DNA of 64,000 nucleotides from Peptoniphilaceae bacterium (GTDB lineage: Bacteria > Bacillota > Clostridia > Tissierellales > Peptoniphilaceae): the NCBI GenBank assembly GCA_030152565.1, contig JASLJE010000006.1, positions 1 through 64,000 on the forward strand, written 5' to 3'. Position 1 is the stretch's first letter. Each line of letters begins with the position of its first letter. Shown in pieces: positions 54,490 to 62,873 of this stretch. The notes beneath the pieces were generated by a model. The model made no database searches. It was not told the DNA's origin and saw only the letters and a program-made list of their open reading frames with translations. The position numbers and the translations under genes were made by a program.

Positions 54490-56413
54490 ATTATTAAGTG
54501 AAGACACCATACAAAAAATTGCAGCAGGAGAGGTTGTTGAAAGACCTGCCTCCATAGTTAAGGAATTGGTAGAAAACTCTATAGACGCCAAGGCCAGTGA
54601 GATAATTGTGGAGATAAAAAATGGTGGTAAGAAATATATAAGAGTGACAGATGACGGTCAGGGCATAGCCAGTGACCAGGTGGAAAAGGCTTTTTTAAGG
54701 CATAGTACATCAAAGATAGATGACTTTGATGACCTTTATAGGATTGTGTCCATGGGCTTTAGGGGAGAGGCGCTGGCTAGTATTATAGCTGTGTCTAAAC
54801 TTACAATAAATACTAAAACAGAAGATGAAAAGTCTGGTACTAGCCTGGATTATGAAGATAGTAGGGTGGTAAATAGGACTAAACTTGCCATGAACCAGGG
54901 AACTACCATAGAGGTAAGAGACATTTTCTATAACCTGCCAGTCAGGGAAAAGTTCCTAAAGTCTGACCAGGCAGAGGCCAATAAAATATCCCAGCTTATG
55001 TATAGCTTTGCCATAGGTAATCCACATATATCTATAGTTTATATAAGAGACAATAAGGAGATTTTTAGGACCAATAGAAATAATAGTCTTTTGGACAACC
55101 TGGGAGTGCTCTTTAATCTAGACTATAGTAAAAATACCTTGGAGCTGGACTGTAAGTCAGATAATTATAAGGTGAAGGGCTATATTTCAAACAATAAGTA
55201 CTATAAGGGCAATAGGTCCATGCAGTACTTTTATGTAAATGGCAGATATATTGAGGAAGAGGATCTAACAAAGACCATAGAAAACTCCTACTATTCCCTA
55301 ATACCATCAGGCCGATTTCCAGCCTTTCAAATTTTTATAGAAACATCGCCAGAAAATATAGATATTAATATCCACCCCAACAAGCAAAAGATAAAATTTA
55401 GCTTTGGGGAAGAATTAAATGAACTTTTAAAAGATGGGGTCTATGAAAAACTACTAGAGTCCCAAAATATTATTAGTTTGGATAAGAAGGAGGAGAAGGA
55501 AGACCTACCTAGGCTTTTTGACCTTCAGTCCGATGATTCCTATAAGAAGATATTGGAGGCCTATGCTCCAGCCAGCGAAAAGCAAGAAAAAATAAGAGAA
55601 CAACCTGCCAAGAAAAAGACCTTGGAGACTATGAAGGATTTAGAGGACATAGACTTTAATCTGGTAGACTTGGAAGAGGATTTAGAAGAAGAAAAAGATG
55701 ACCTATGGCAGGAGTTTAAAGATGAACCTTGGCAGGCTAAAGAAGTCTTTGAAGATAAAAACTTGGAAAAGATTGACTTTGACCTGGACTTGGAAGAAGA
55801 TCCTATCCAGGAAAGCTATATGGAGAAAAAAGAACTTACCAGCCAAGCCTTAAGCTATAAGGGGACAATCTTTAAGAAGTATCTTTTATTTGAAATGGGG
55901 GCCAAGGACAAGCTTTTGATAGTAAATATCCATGCAGCCCAGGAGAGAATAATCTATGATAGTTTGGAAGAGACTATGGCTGATGGAAAAATAGTGAGTC
56001 AGAAACTTTTAAGTCCACTGGTTTTAAGCCTACCTGCCCATGACTATGACTTGGTCATGGCCAATAGGGAGGTCTTTGATCAGTTGGGCTTTGGCCTAGA
56101 TGACTTTGGAGATAGGACCATAGCCATAAGAGAATTGCCCTACTTTTTAGATAATATAATGGACGAAGAGTCCTTTTGCTATATTTTAGATAATTTAGGG
56201 GAGGATAAGTCTCTTTTTAAAAAACAAATCCTAAAGAGGGCTTCAGCCCTGGCCAGCCACAGGTTGGGAGATTTAAGCGAGAGGGAGGCCCTAAGTCTTT
56301 ATGAGGGCTTAACAGCCTCTTCTAATAAGTTAACATCAGCCCATGGCAAGAGGACCATGGTTGAGGTAGGAAGAAAGGAATTTGAGAAAATATTTTTAGG
56401 AATGGATATATGA
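54482..56413 (+). CDS. mutL: DNA mismatch repair protein MutL, endonuclease motifs degenerate
   Basis: MutL couples mismatch recognition to strand removal. The 643-residue protein has the GHKL ATPase domain (G-E-V-V-E-R-P, E-L-V-E-N-S-I-D-A, G-F-R-G-E-A-L-A-S-I), a long acidic linker (about 345-455) and the C-terminal dimerisation domain. MutL of bacteria without MutH usually nicks DNA through D-Q-H-A-x-x-E and C-P-H-G-R-P motifs. Here the equivalents read N-I-H-A-A-Q-E-R (482-489) and S-A-H-G-K-R (619-624), with A-S-H for A-C-R. The aspartate and both cysteines are missing, so nicking is doubtful. It starts at GTG and overlaps mutS and miaA. Confidence 0.95.
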   Translation: MIKLLSEDTIQKIAAGEVVERPASIVKELVENSIDAKASEIIVEIKNGGKKYIRVTDDGQGIASDQVEKAFLRHSTSKIDDFDDLYRIVSMGFRGEALASIIAVSKLTINTKTEDEKSGTSLDYEDSRVVNRTKLAMNQGTTIEVRDIFYNLPVREKFLKSDQAEANKISQLMYSFAIGNPHISIVYIRDNKEIFRTNRNNSLLDNLGVLFNLDYSKNTLELDCKSDNYKVKGYISNNKYYKGNRSMQYFYVNGRYIEEEDLTKTIENSYYSLIPSGRFPAFQIFIETSPENIDINIHPNKQKIKFSFGEELNELLKDGVYEKLLESQNIISLDKKEEKEDLPRLFDLQSDDSYKKILEAYAPASEKQEKIREQPAKKKTLETMKDLEDIDFNLVDLEEDLEEEKDDLWQEFKDEPWQAKEVFEDKNLEKIDFDLDLEEDPIQESYMEKKELTSQALSYKGTIFKKYLLFEMGAKDKLLIVNIHAAQERIIYDSLEETMADGKIVSQKLLSPLVLSLPAHDYDLVMANREVFDQLGFGLDDFGDRTIAIRELPYFLDNIMDEESFCYILDNLGEDKSLFKKQILKRASALASHRLGDLSEREALSLYEGLTASSNKLTSAHGKRTMVEVGRKEFEKIFLGMDI

Positions 56414-57351
56414 AAAAAGTAATTATTATTTCAGGTCCCACAGGAGTGGGCAAGACTTCCTTTAGCATAGGCCTGGCTAAGAAGCTGGGAGGAGAAATCA
56501 TATCAGCTGATTCCATGCAAATCTATAGGAAGATGGATATAGGCACAGACAAGGCCTCACCAGAGGACCAAAAAAAGGTAGCCCATCATCTTTTGGATAT
56601 AGTTAATCCAGATGAGGAGTATTCTGTCCAAGACTACCAAAGGGCTGCCTATGAAAAGATAGACCAGATCCATGCCAGGGGAAAAACTCCCCTTATAGTA
56701 GGAGGAACTGGCCTTTATATAGACTCCCTACTGTATGATTTTAAGTTTGCTTCTAGTAAGCCTGACTTAGACTTTAGAAGAAGGCTGGAAGAGGTCTATG
56801 AAGAAAGGGGAGGGGCCTATCTTTTGGAGAAGGTAAAAGAAGTAGACCCTAAAACCTATGAGACATTAAATGAAAAGGACAAGAAAAAAATAATAAGAGC
56901 CCTTGAAATATATGAGACTACAGGCCAAAGACTTAGTGAGACTAAAAAGGAAAATGTCCTAAGCGATAGGTATGACTTTTATGCCTATGTATTTACCAAT
57001 GATAGGGAGATTTTATATGAAAATATAAATAAGAGGGTTGATCAAATGATTGACCAAGGCTTGGTGGAAGAGGTGGACCAGGTTATGAAGGCCTATAGTT
57101 TAACAGAAGAGAGCCAGTCTATGAAGGCCATAGGCTATAGAGAGGTAGTTCCCTACTTAAGGGGAGATATAGACCTGGATACTATGGCAGAAGATATAAA
57201 AAAAGACAGTAGAAGGTATGCTAAAAGACAGTTGACCTGGTTTAGGAGAAATCCCCATGTTAAATGGATAGACAAGGGCATATATGACAGTGATGAAAAG
57301 ATTTTAAGCTTTATTTTAAATGATTTGGAAGGTGACGAAAATGAATTTTGA
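56410..57351 (+). CDS. miaA: tRNA dimethylallyltransferase MiaA
   Basis: MiaA attaches dimethylallyl to A37 of tRNA, the substrate of MiaB. The 313-residue P-loop enzyme has G-P-T-G-V-G-K-T-S, D-S-M-Q-I-Y-R-K-M-D-I-G-T-D-K and V-G-G-T-G-L-Y-I-D-S. It overlaps mutL by four bases; the mutSL-miaA order is common. Confidence 0.97.
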   Translation: MKKVIIISGPTGVGKTSFSIGLAKKLGGEIISADSMQIYRKMDIGTDKASPEDQKKVAHHLLDIVNPDEEYSVQDYQRAAYEKIDQIHARGKTPLIVGGTGLYIDSLLYDFKFASSKPDLDFRRRLEEVYEERGGAYLLEKVKEVDPKTYETLNEKDKKKIIRALEIYETTGQRLSETKKENVLSDRYDFYAYVFTNDREILYENINKRVDQMIDQGLVEEVDQVMKAYSLTEESQSMKAIGYREVVPYLRGDIDLDTMAEDIKKDSRRYAKRQLTWFRRNPHVKWIDKGIYDSDEKILSFILNDLEGDENEF

Positions 57352-58615
57352 TTTTTTTAATGAGAACTATAGGATTGATAGAGAGGTCTTTGACCTGGTA
57401 AGTAAACACGACCTAGAACTTAGGGAAAGATTCTATCAATTGGAAGATATAAGAGAATACAATCAATTAAAGGTTATTAATGCCTTTAGGGAAAACAGAC
57501 TATCCCAGGTTGATTTTACATACACTACAGGCTATGGCTATGGAGATGTGGGAAGAGATAAGACGGAAAAGATTTTCTCTACCATATTTAAAACAGAAGA
57601 CGCCCTAGTAAGGCCTACCATATCTTCTGGAACCCATGCCTTGGCCATAACCCTTTACGGTCTTTTATACCATGGTGATAAGATGGTTTCTTTAACAGAC
57701 CATCCTTATGACACCCTACAAGAGGTAATAGGGATTACAGGTAATGACTTGGGAACCCTAATGGAAAGAGGGGTAAAGTATGACCACCTTCCCCTAATAG
57801 ATAATAAGATAGACATTGAAGGTATCAAGGATAAACTAGATGAAGATGTAAAGTTGGTTTTAATCCAAAGATCCACAGGCTATGGTCTTAGAAGGGCTCT
57901 TACTATAGCTGAGATTAAAGAGGCTATAGATGAAGTAAAGTCTATAAATAAGGATATTATAGTTATGGTAGACAACTGTTATGGAGAGTTTACTGACAAG
58001 TTGGAACCAAGTGAAGTTGGAGCCGACGTAGTAGTAGGATCTCTTATAAAGAACCCAGGTGGTGGTATAGCCATATCTGGAGGCTATATAGTAGGCTCTA
58101 AAGAGATTGTCCAAAGGGTGTCCAATCAATTGTATGCCCCAGGTATAGGCAAGGAGACAGGTCTTACCTTTGATACTACCAGGTTGACCCTACAAGGCCT
58201 ATATTTTGCCCCTCATGTAACTATGGAGGCCCTTAAGTCTGCCCTTTTATTCGCCAAGGTTTATTCTTCTTTAGGTTACGATATAATACCTAAGTTTGAT
58301 GATCCTAGAAGCGATATTATTCAGGCAATTATCTTCAAGGACCCAGACAAGGTAATAAACTTTGTTCAAGGTATCCAAGAGGCATCAACAGTTGGAGCCT
58401 ATGTAGTTCCTTATCCTTGGGATATGCCAGGCTATACTGACAAGGTTATAATGGCATCTGGTGGCTTTGTGGACGGATCATCCATAGAAATATCAGCAGA
58501 TGGTCCTTTAAGAGAACCTTATGTTGCCTACTATCAAGGAGGAATAGTTTATGAACAAGCAAAACTTGCCTGTATGATAACTATTAAAAACCTAAGAGAG
58601 AAAAATTTACTTTAA
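57341..58615 (+). CDS. PLP-dependent methionine gamma-lyase/aluminium-resistance family protein
   Basis: A 424-residue fold-type I PLP enzyme of the PF06838 family (YnbB-like). Blocks are S-G-T-H-A-L-A-I-T-L-Y-G-L-L near residue 85, M-V-D-N-C-Y-G-E-F near 210 and the lysine region V-V-G-S-L-I-K-N-P-G-G-G. The reaction is not firmly known; members have been linked to aluminium resistance and methionine gamma-lyase activity. The ATG at 57341 has GGTGA upstream and overlaps miaA by eleven bases. Its place after miaA is conserved in Firmicutes. Confidence 0.9.
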   Translation: MNFDFFNENYRIDREVFDLVSKHDLELRERFYQLEDIREYNQLKVINAFRENRLSQVDFTYTTGYGYGDVGRDKTEKIFSTIFKTEDALVRPTISSGTHALAITLYGLLYHGDKMVSLTDHPYDTLQEVIGITGNDLGTLMERGVKYDHLPLIDNKIDIEGIKDKLDEDVKLVLIQRSTGYGLRRALTIAEIKEAIDEVKSINKDIIVMVDNCYGEFTDKLEPSEVGADVVVGSLIKNPGGGIAISGGYIVGSKEIVQRVSNQLYAPGIGKETGLTFDTTRLTLQGLYFAPHVTMEALKSALLFAKVYSSLGYDIIPKFDDPRSDIIQAIIFKDPDKVINFVQGIQEASTVGAYVVPYPWDMPGYTDKVIMASGGFVDGSSIEISADGPLREPYVAYYQGGIVYEQAKLACMITIKNLREKNLL

Positions 58616-58624
58616 AAAAATAAG

Positions 58625-58652
58625 ACCCTAGTAGTTAACTACTAGGGTTTTC
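58625..58652. terminator. Bidirectional terminator (PLP enzyme / lipid kinase)
   Basis: ACCCTAGTAGTT followed at once by AACTACTAGGGT is a perfect 24-base palindrome, with T-rich tracts on both sides. It lies between two genes that converge. Confidence 0.85.
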
Positions 58653-58656
58653 TTAT

Positions 58657-59592
58657 CTAAAAATATAGGAAATTTAAAGCATCAGGTACTATTTCAAACC
58701 TAATTTCATCAAATTCTTGGACCTCACCATCTATATTTCCCAGAAGGGGAGTCTTGTCCAAACTTCTAAAATAACCTTTTTTTACCTTGTGATTAAGGGA
58801 GACACCTTCTAAGTCTAGGTGTTTGTCATTTTTATAGGTCTTTATCAAGGGAACAAGTTTTCTCAAGGGTAAGTATTTAACCCTATTTAAATTTATGATT
58901 CCATCATTGACCTGGGCATGGGGGGAAGGTTGAAAACCATCTCCATAGTACTTGCCGTTACAAATGGCTGTTATTATAAATTCTCCCTTGCCTTGTACAA
59001 ACTTATCATTTTCATCAATTAGCTCATATTCTACTTCCTGGGGATGAATCTTCTTAAGGGTTTTCATGACAGCTAGGGCATAGGCAGACTTACCAAAGCT
59101 GGGATGCTTGTGTAAAATGTCTCCAGCCTTACTAAGGACTACTGTGTCATAGCCAAATGATGTTATATTGATACAGTACTTATCTTCGTTAATTCTTATT
59201 AGATCTATCTTACCTGGTTTTGGATTGATACTTTTATTAATTATATTTAATGGATTGTTGTCCTTGCCATAAAGAGTCTTTGCCAAGTCATTTGCAGTAC
59301 CATTGGGAATGAGTCCTAGGTAAACCTCACTTCCATAAAGTTCGTTGGCAACTTCGTTAAATGTTCCATCGCCACCGACTACAAATATGGCTGACTTAGG
59401 GTATTTAAGCTTAAAATCATTAACTATTTTTACAATGGGAAACTCGTCTGAGGAAATAACAATCATAAATTTATTTGTTTCCAGCTCTTTTTTGTAAACT
59501 TTATTAAATTCTTCTAATATTTTATCATACTTACCTTTACCAGCATTTTTACTAATTAATATTAGTACTTTGTCCAGTTTCTCATAAAACAT
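58657..59592 (-). CDS. Diacylglycerol kinase-family lipid kinase (YegS/DagK-like)
   Basis: A 311-residue member of the diacylglycerol/lipid kinase family. The nucleotide-binding motif is V-G-G-D-G-T-F-N-E-V near residue 75, with I-P-N-G-T-A-N-D-L-A downstream. It likely recycles diacylglycerol to phosphatidic acid at the membrane. The ATG at 59592 lies seven bases after AGGAG; an in-frame ATG six bases earlier is too close to that site. It is transcribed away from the ArsR gene. Confidence 0.9.
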   Translation of the reverse strand: MFYEKLDKVLILISKNAGKGKYDKILEEFNKVYKKELETNKFMIVISSDEFPIVKIVNDFKLKYPKSAIFVVGGDGTFNEVANELYGSEVYLGLIPNGTANDLAKTLYGKDNNPLNIINKSINPKPGKIDLIRINEDKYCINITSFGYDTVVLSKAGDILHKHPSFGKSAYALAVMKTLKKIHPQEVEYELIDENDKFVQGKGEFIITAICNGKYYGDGFQPSPHAQVNDGIINLNRVKYLPLRKLVPLIKTYKNDKHLDLEGVSLNHKVKKGYFRSLDKTPLLGNIDGEVQEFDEIRFEIVPDALNFLYF

Positions 59593-59613
59593 GTACATAC
59601 TCCTGTTAATGTA

Positions 59614-59642
59614 TTGACTATTTATCTAATATGTCTTATTCT
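59614..59642 (+). promoter_or_regulatory. Promoter candidate for the ArsR-family gene
   Basis: TTGACT, 17 bases, TATTCT. It lies between the divergent lipid kinase and ArsR genes. Confidence 0.4.
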
Positions 59643-59678
59643 ATTATATAGTAAATGTGTATGGAGGTAAACAAAGAT

Positions 59679-59969
59679 ATGGAGTTTGTCAGGGAAGATT
59701 ATTTAACTAAATACTCTGAAATCTTTAAAGCCTTATCTCATCCTACAAGACTATGCATTGTTTCGGGGTTAATAGATAGTGATGAAGGAAGAAATGTATC
59801 AACTATGCAAAAGTGCATGTCTATATCTCAATCTAGCGTCTCACAACATTTAAGAATATTAAAACAAGCAGATATCTTAGATTCTGAAAGAAGGGGTACA
59901 GAGATAATATACTTCATTAAAAGTGAAGAGGTTAAAGAGATTATAGAGTTAATAAAAAAATTGAATTAA
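59679..59969 (+). CDS. ArsR-family transcriptional regulator
   Basis: A winged-helix repressor of about 96 residues. F-K-A-L-S-H-P-T-R-L-C-I-V opens the HTH domain; the recognition helix is S-Q-S-S-V-S-Q-H-L-R-I-L-K, followed by the wing E-R-R-G-T-E-I-I-Y-F. Its cysteines are not in the ArsR C-V-C box, so the signal is unclear; it may not be a metal sensor. The ATG at 59679 lies eleven bases after GGAGG; an ATG at 59661 and a GTG at 59655 are alternatives. It may regulate itself and the divergent lipid kinase gene. Confidence 0.82.
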   Translation: MEFVREDYLTKYSEIFKALSHPTRLCIVSGLIDSDEGRNVSTMQKCMSISQSSVSQHLRILKQADILDSERRGTEIIYFIKSEEVKEIIELIKKLN

Positions 59970-59981
59970 TCTGTACATATC

Positions 59982-60007
59982 AAAAGGAGACTAGTCTCCT
60001 TTTTTTT
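59982..60007. terminator. Bidirectional terminator (ArsR gene / yneA-like gene)
   Basis: AAAAGGAGA-CTAG-TCTCCTTTT, a nine-base perfect stem flanked by a T-run on the right and A-run on the left, between converging genes. Confidence 0.85.
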
Positions 60008-60010
60008 GTA

Positions 60011-60325
60011 CTATAAATGGGGAACAAGTAGAACCTGGCCAGGGTATATATTTGAGCTTCTAAGGCCATTAGCTTTTTTTATATCATATACTAGCCTTCT
60101 AGGGTCCTTCGACTCTCTAGAGGCCTTTTGGGCGATCTGCCAAAGGGTATCTCCGGCAGAGACTATTATGTAGTCATCGTTTTTGATTTCCATGCTCCTA
60201 ACGCTGTTTTTTGTAATAAGAGCCATAAGTCCGTAAATAAATATTGTTAATAATAAAATGCTTACTATAATAAATCTTTTGAATTTTTTCTTGTCAACGA
60301 TTTTGTATCTTTTTTTAGTTTTCAT
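60011..60325 (-). CDS. LysM-domain protein, YneA-like SOS division inhibitor
   Basis: A 104-residue protein with a basic N-terminus, one membrane segment (about 18-37) and a C-terminal LysM domain (about 52-102: S-A-G-D-T-L-W-Q-I-A and I-Y-P-G-Q-V-L-L-V-P). YneA of Bacillus has this layout, is encoded divergently from lexA, and blocks septation during the SOS response. GGAGG lies before the ATG at 60325; longer frames run into the lexA promoter. The three LexA boxes next to it support SOS control. Confidence 0.85.
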   Translation of the reverse strand: MKTKKRYKIVDKKKFKRFIIVSILLLTIFIYGLMALITKNSVRSMEIKNDDYIIVSAGDTLWQIAQKASRESKDPRRLVYDIKKANGLRSSNIYPGQVLLVPHL

Positions 60326-60335
60326 ATTTCCTCCT

Positions 60336-60349
60336 CGAACATTTGTTTG
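60336..60349. promoter_or_regulatory. LexA box 1
   Basis: CGAACATTTGTTTG matches the Gram-positive SOS box (GAAC-N4-GTTY). It lies directly upstream of the yneA-like ribosome site. Confidence 0.85.
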
Positions 60350-60364
60350 TAAAATTATATTATC

Positions 60365-60378
60365 AGAACATTTGTTCG
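60365..60378. promoter_or_regulatory. LexA box 2 (perfect)
   Basis: The core GAACATTTGTTC is a perfect SOS box. It lies between a candidate -35 (TTGACC, minus strand, 60385-60380) and -10 (TATAAT, minus strand, 60359-60354) of the yneA-like gene, so LexA bound here would block that promoter. Confidence 0.9.
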
Positions 60379-60393
60379 AGGTCAAGAGAAATA

Positions 60394-60407
60394 AGAACAT
60401 TTGTTTT
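60394..60407. promoter_or_regulatory. LexA box 3
   Basis: AGAACATTTGTTTT, one base from perfect, overlaps the -35 region of the lexA promoter and would serve autoregulation. Confidence 0.85.
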
Positions 60408-60423
60408 TGTTTTATGAAAATTA

Positions 60424-60432
60424 TGTTATAAT
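60424..60432 (+). promoter_or_regulatory. Extended -10 promoter of lexA
   Basis: TG-T-TATAAT, 16 bases before the lexA ATG; the -35 region is T-rich and covered by LexA box 3. Confidence 0.65.
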
Positions 60433-60448
60433 TAATTTGGAGGGTATT

Positions 60449-61066
60449 ATGGCAAATACAATTAATCAAAGACAAGAAAAAGTATTCGAATACATTAAGC
60501 AATACATAGAGATAAATTCATTCCCGCCTTCAGTTAGAGATATCTGTAAGGGGGTTAATATAAAATCAACATCTACAGCCTATGGAGACCTAAAGAAGCT
60601 AGAAAACCTAGGCTATATAAAGACCAATTCAGCAAAGAGTAGGTCCATAGAAATAGTTAAGGAAGAGGAAGAAGATCAGTTGATGGAAGAGACTATAAGT
60701 ATTCCTGTTCTAGGTAGGGTGGCGGCAGGAGAGCCCATCCTGGCAGTGGAAAACATAGATTACTTCTTCCCAGTTCCCAGCCACTATTCTAATAAGGGGG
60801 ATTTATTTATCCTTACCATAGCGGGGGAATCCATGATAGAAGCAGGTATTTTAGATGGGGACAAGGTCCTGGTCAGAAAGCAAAATACGGCAGAAAATGG
60901 AGACATAGTAGTTGCTCTTATAGAAGATTCAGCTACGGTAAAAAGGTTTTTCAATGAAGATGGAAGAATATATTTAAAACCAGAAAATTCTAATATGGAC
61001 ATAATAGTTCCAGATAATTTAATAATTTTAGGTAGGGTCATAGCCCTATTTAGAGACCAAATATAA
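60449..61066 (+). CDS. lexA: SOS repressor LexA
   Basis: A 205-residue LexA: winged helix (S-F-P-P-S-V-R-D-I, S-T-S-T-A-Y-G-D-L), self-cleavage site Ala93-Gly94 in R-V-A-A-G-E-P, nucleophile Ser128 in G-E-S-M and general base Lys165 in V-K-R-F. It represses SOS genes until RecA filaments trigger cleavage. GGAGG stands before the ATG at 60449. It controls itself and the yneA-like gene through the three boxes between them. Confidence 0.97.
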   Translation: MANTINQRQEKVFEYIKQYIEINSFPPSVRDICKGVNIKSTSTAYGDLKKLENLGYIKTNSAKSRSIEIVKEEEEDQLMEETISIPVLGRVAAGEPILAVENIDYFFPVPSHYSNKGDLFILTIAGESMIEAGILDGDKVLVRKQNTAENGDIVVALIEDSATVKRFFNEDGRIYLKPENSNMDIIVPDNLIILGRVIALFRDQI

Positions 61067-61092
61067 AAGAGATGATTAATCATCTCTTTTTT
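61065..61092. terminator. Bidirectional terminator (lexA / xer)
   Basis: AAAAGAGATGATT directly followed by AATCATCTCTTTT, a perfect 26-base palindrome with a T-run after it. It contains the stop codons of both converging genes. Confidence 0.85.
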
Positions 61093-62062
61093 TATCTATA
61101 TCAATATTTATTTTAGATAGGGGATTGGCAGATATGGCCTTTTTCATCTCTTGATCGTCTACGTGGGTGTAAATCTGAGTAGTAGCAACAGAGTTATGGC
61201 CTAGGATTTTTTGTAGGGTCCTTATATCTACCCCTTCCTTATACATAAGAGTGGCGGCTGTGTGCCTAAGCTTGTGGGTAGAGTAGAGCTTGGGATCAAA
61301 TCCAGCCTGGACTATATACTTGTCTATCATGTGCTGGATGGCCCTATTGCTCATCCTTTGATGTCTGGAGCTTAAAAACAAGGCATCTTCCTTGTCGACC
61401 TTAGGCCTTATCTTAATATAGTCCCTAATAGCGTATTCACAGGCCTCAGTCATATAGACAACCCTTTCCTTATTTCCCTTACCAATAACATTAAATTGGC
61501 CATTTTTAATAGAGTCTAAGTCCATACTTGATAGCTCAGAGAGTCTAAGGCCGGTGGTTAAAAAGGTAAGGACTATGGCGAAGTCTCTTTTCCTGAAAAA
61601 CTCATTCTTGTTTTCTCCTATAGTTTCTAGAAGCCTGGTTGATTCATCCAAGGTAAGGTAGACTGGGTTTCTCTTTTTGATTTTGGGGCTTTCCAGATTA
61701 ATTGTAGGGTCTGTGTCTATGAGCTTGACAGTTCCATTTAGATACTTATAAAAGGTTTTAAGGCTGGATATCTTTCTAGCCCTGGTGGTTGAACTGTTTA
61801 GCAAATCATTGTCCCTATAGGATATGTAGCTGTGAATATCGATTAGACCTATCTTGTCCAAGGTTTTAACATTCATTTTTCTTATGTCAATTTCCTCTAT
61901 ATCATCTTCAGAATAGTCAAAGGGGTTGAGCCTGTAACTAATATATTTTAAATAGAGCCTTAGATCATAGTAATACTCTTTTACAGTATTGTCGGATAGG
62001 CCCTTAATGGTCTTTAAATATTTTAAAAAATCTTGTAAAAACAAGGGTATATCTTTATACAT
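61076..62062 (-). CDS. Tyrosine recombinase, XerC/XerD-like
   Basis: A 328-residue tyrosine recombinase. The N-terminal SAM-like DNA-binding domain covers about residues 5-110. The catalytic set is complete: Arg173 (T-T-G-L-R-L-S-E-L), Lys195 (G-K-G-N-K-E-R), His263 and Arg266 (H-K-L-R-H), His289 (L-G-H) and Tyr298. The close match to Xer proteins and the housekeeping surroundings suggest dimer resolution at dif rather than phage or transposon integration. GGAGG lies five bases before the ATG at 62062. Confidence 0.9.
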   Translation of the reverse strand: MYKDIPLFLQDFLKYLKTIKGLSDNTVKEYYYDLRLYLKYISYRLNPFDYSEDDIEEIDIRKMNVKTLDKIGLIDIHSYISYRDNDLLNSSTTRARKISSLKTFYKYLNGTVKLIDTDPTINLESPKIKKRNPVYLTLDESTRLLETIGENKNEFFRKRDFAIVLTFLTTGLRLSELSSMDLDSIKNGQFNVIGKGNKERVVYMTEACEYAIRDYIKIRPKVDKEDALFLSSRHQRMSNRAIQHMIDKYIVQAGFDPKLYSTHKLRHTAATLMYKEGVDIRTLQKILGHNSVATTQIYTHVDDQEMKKAISANPLSKINIDIDKKRDD

Positions 62063-62127
62063 AATTACCTCCATATATAATTTTATCAAAGAAATCTGAA
62101 TATTTATAGTATGGAAGGTCATTTAAA

Positions 62128-62136
62128 TGTTATAAT
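62128..62136 (+). promoter_or_regulatory. Extended -10 promoter of the small-export-protein gene
   Basis: TG-T-TATAAT, 38 bases before the ATG; no clear -35. Confidence 0.55.
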
Positions 62137-62173
62137 GTTTTTTAAGCAAAAAAATAAAAATAAAGGTGGAAAA

Positions 62174-62659
62174 ATGAGTAAAATAATAAATTTTCTAAAG
62201 TCTCATCTATCTAAGGAGTTGGCAGTAATTATCATATCTATGCTTCCCATAGTGGAACTTAGGGGGGCCATACCTATAGGAGTTTCTTTAGGACTAGGAA
62301 TGAAGAAATCTTTTGTCTTATCTTATCTGGGAAGTATAATACCTTCCATATTTATAATTCTTTTAATAAATTGGGTATTTAAAATACTTAGCCACATAGG
62401 ATTTTTTGACAGATTAATCAAGAAAATAAATGAAAAGACCCTGGCCAAGAGTGATCAAATACAAAAATATGGCTATTGGGGACTCTTAATTTTTGTAGCC
62501 ATACCACTACCAGGGACAGGGGTTTGGTCAGGAAGTTTAGTTTCTGTTCTCTTAGACTTGGACAAGAAGAAATCCTTCTTTATTATTGCCCTGGGCAACC
62601 TTATAGCAGGTTTAATAATGGCTGCCATAAGTGGATCTATCTACGCCATATTAAATTAA
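62174..62659 (+). CDS. COG2426-family small membrane export protein
   Basis: A 161-residue membrane protein of the PF06695/COG2426 family, named for putative small multidrug export but of unproven function. The motif P-I-V-E-L-R-G-A-I-P near residue 25 is the family signature; four hydrophobic segments follow. AGGTGG stands before the ATG at 62174; earlier in-frame ATGs lie upstream of the promoter's -10. Confidence 0.85.
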   Translation: MSKIINFLKSHLSKELAVIIISMLPIVELRGAIPIGVSLGLGMKKSFVLSYLGSIIPSIFIILLINWVFKILSHIGFFDRLIKKINEKTLAKSDQIQKYGYWGLLIFVAIPLPGTGVWSGSLVSVLLDLDKKKSFFIIALGNLIAGLIMAAISGSIYAILN

Positions 62660-62667
62660 GAAAGCTT

Positions 62668-62692
62668 AAAACACCGAAAGGTGTTTTTTTTT
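62668..62692 (+). terminator. Terminator after the COG2426 gene
   Basis: AAAACACC-GAAA-GGTGTTTT, eight pairs around a GNRA-type loop, with a continuing T-run. Confidence 0.9.
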
Positions 62693-62828
62693 GTCCTTAT
62701 ACGGCCCATCCCATACTTATCATTAATTAGGAATAATTATACAGCGCGAGAAGGTAAAATTTTTGATAAAAATACAATTATGAGATATATTTTAATTATT
62801 ATACTCCATTTGTCAAGTTTTTTAGACG

Positions 62829-62860
62829 AAAAAATAGCCCTAATCAAAGGATTAGAGCTA
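62829..62860 (-). terminator. Terminator of nagB (minus strand)
   Basis: On the minus strand TAGCTCTAATC pairs with GATTAGGGCTA (eleven pairs, one G-U) around CTTT and is followed by six T. Confidence 0.8.
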
Positions 62861-62873
62861 AATATCTTATTTT

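Noticed and set aside
60326..60502. Longer N-terminus of the LysM protein reaching into the lexA promoter and gene
   Set aside because: It would cover the LexA boxes and promoter; the ATG at 60325 has a strong ribosome site and a normal membrane anchor.
61076..62062. Tyrosine recombinase as a mark of an integrated element
   Set aside because: There are no phage or plasmid genes, no tRNA and no visible att repeats around it; the neighbours are core genes. Xer housekeeping function is more likely.
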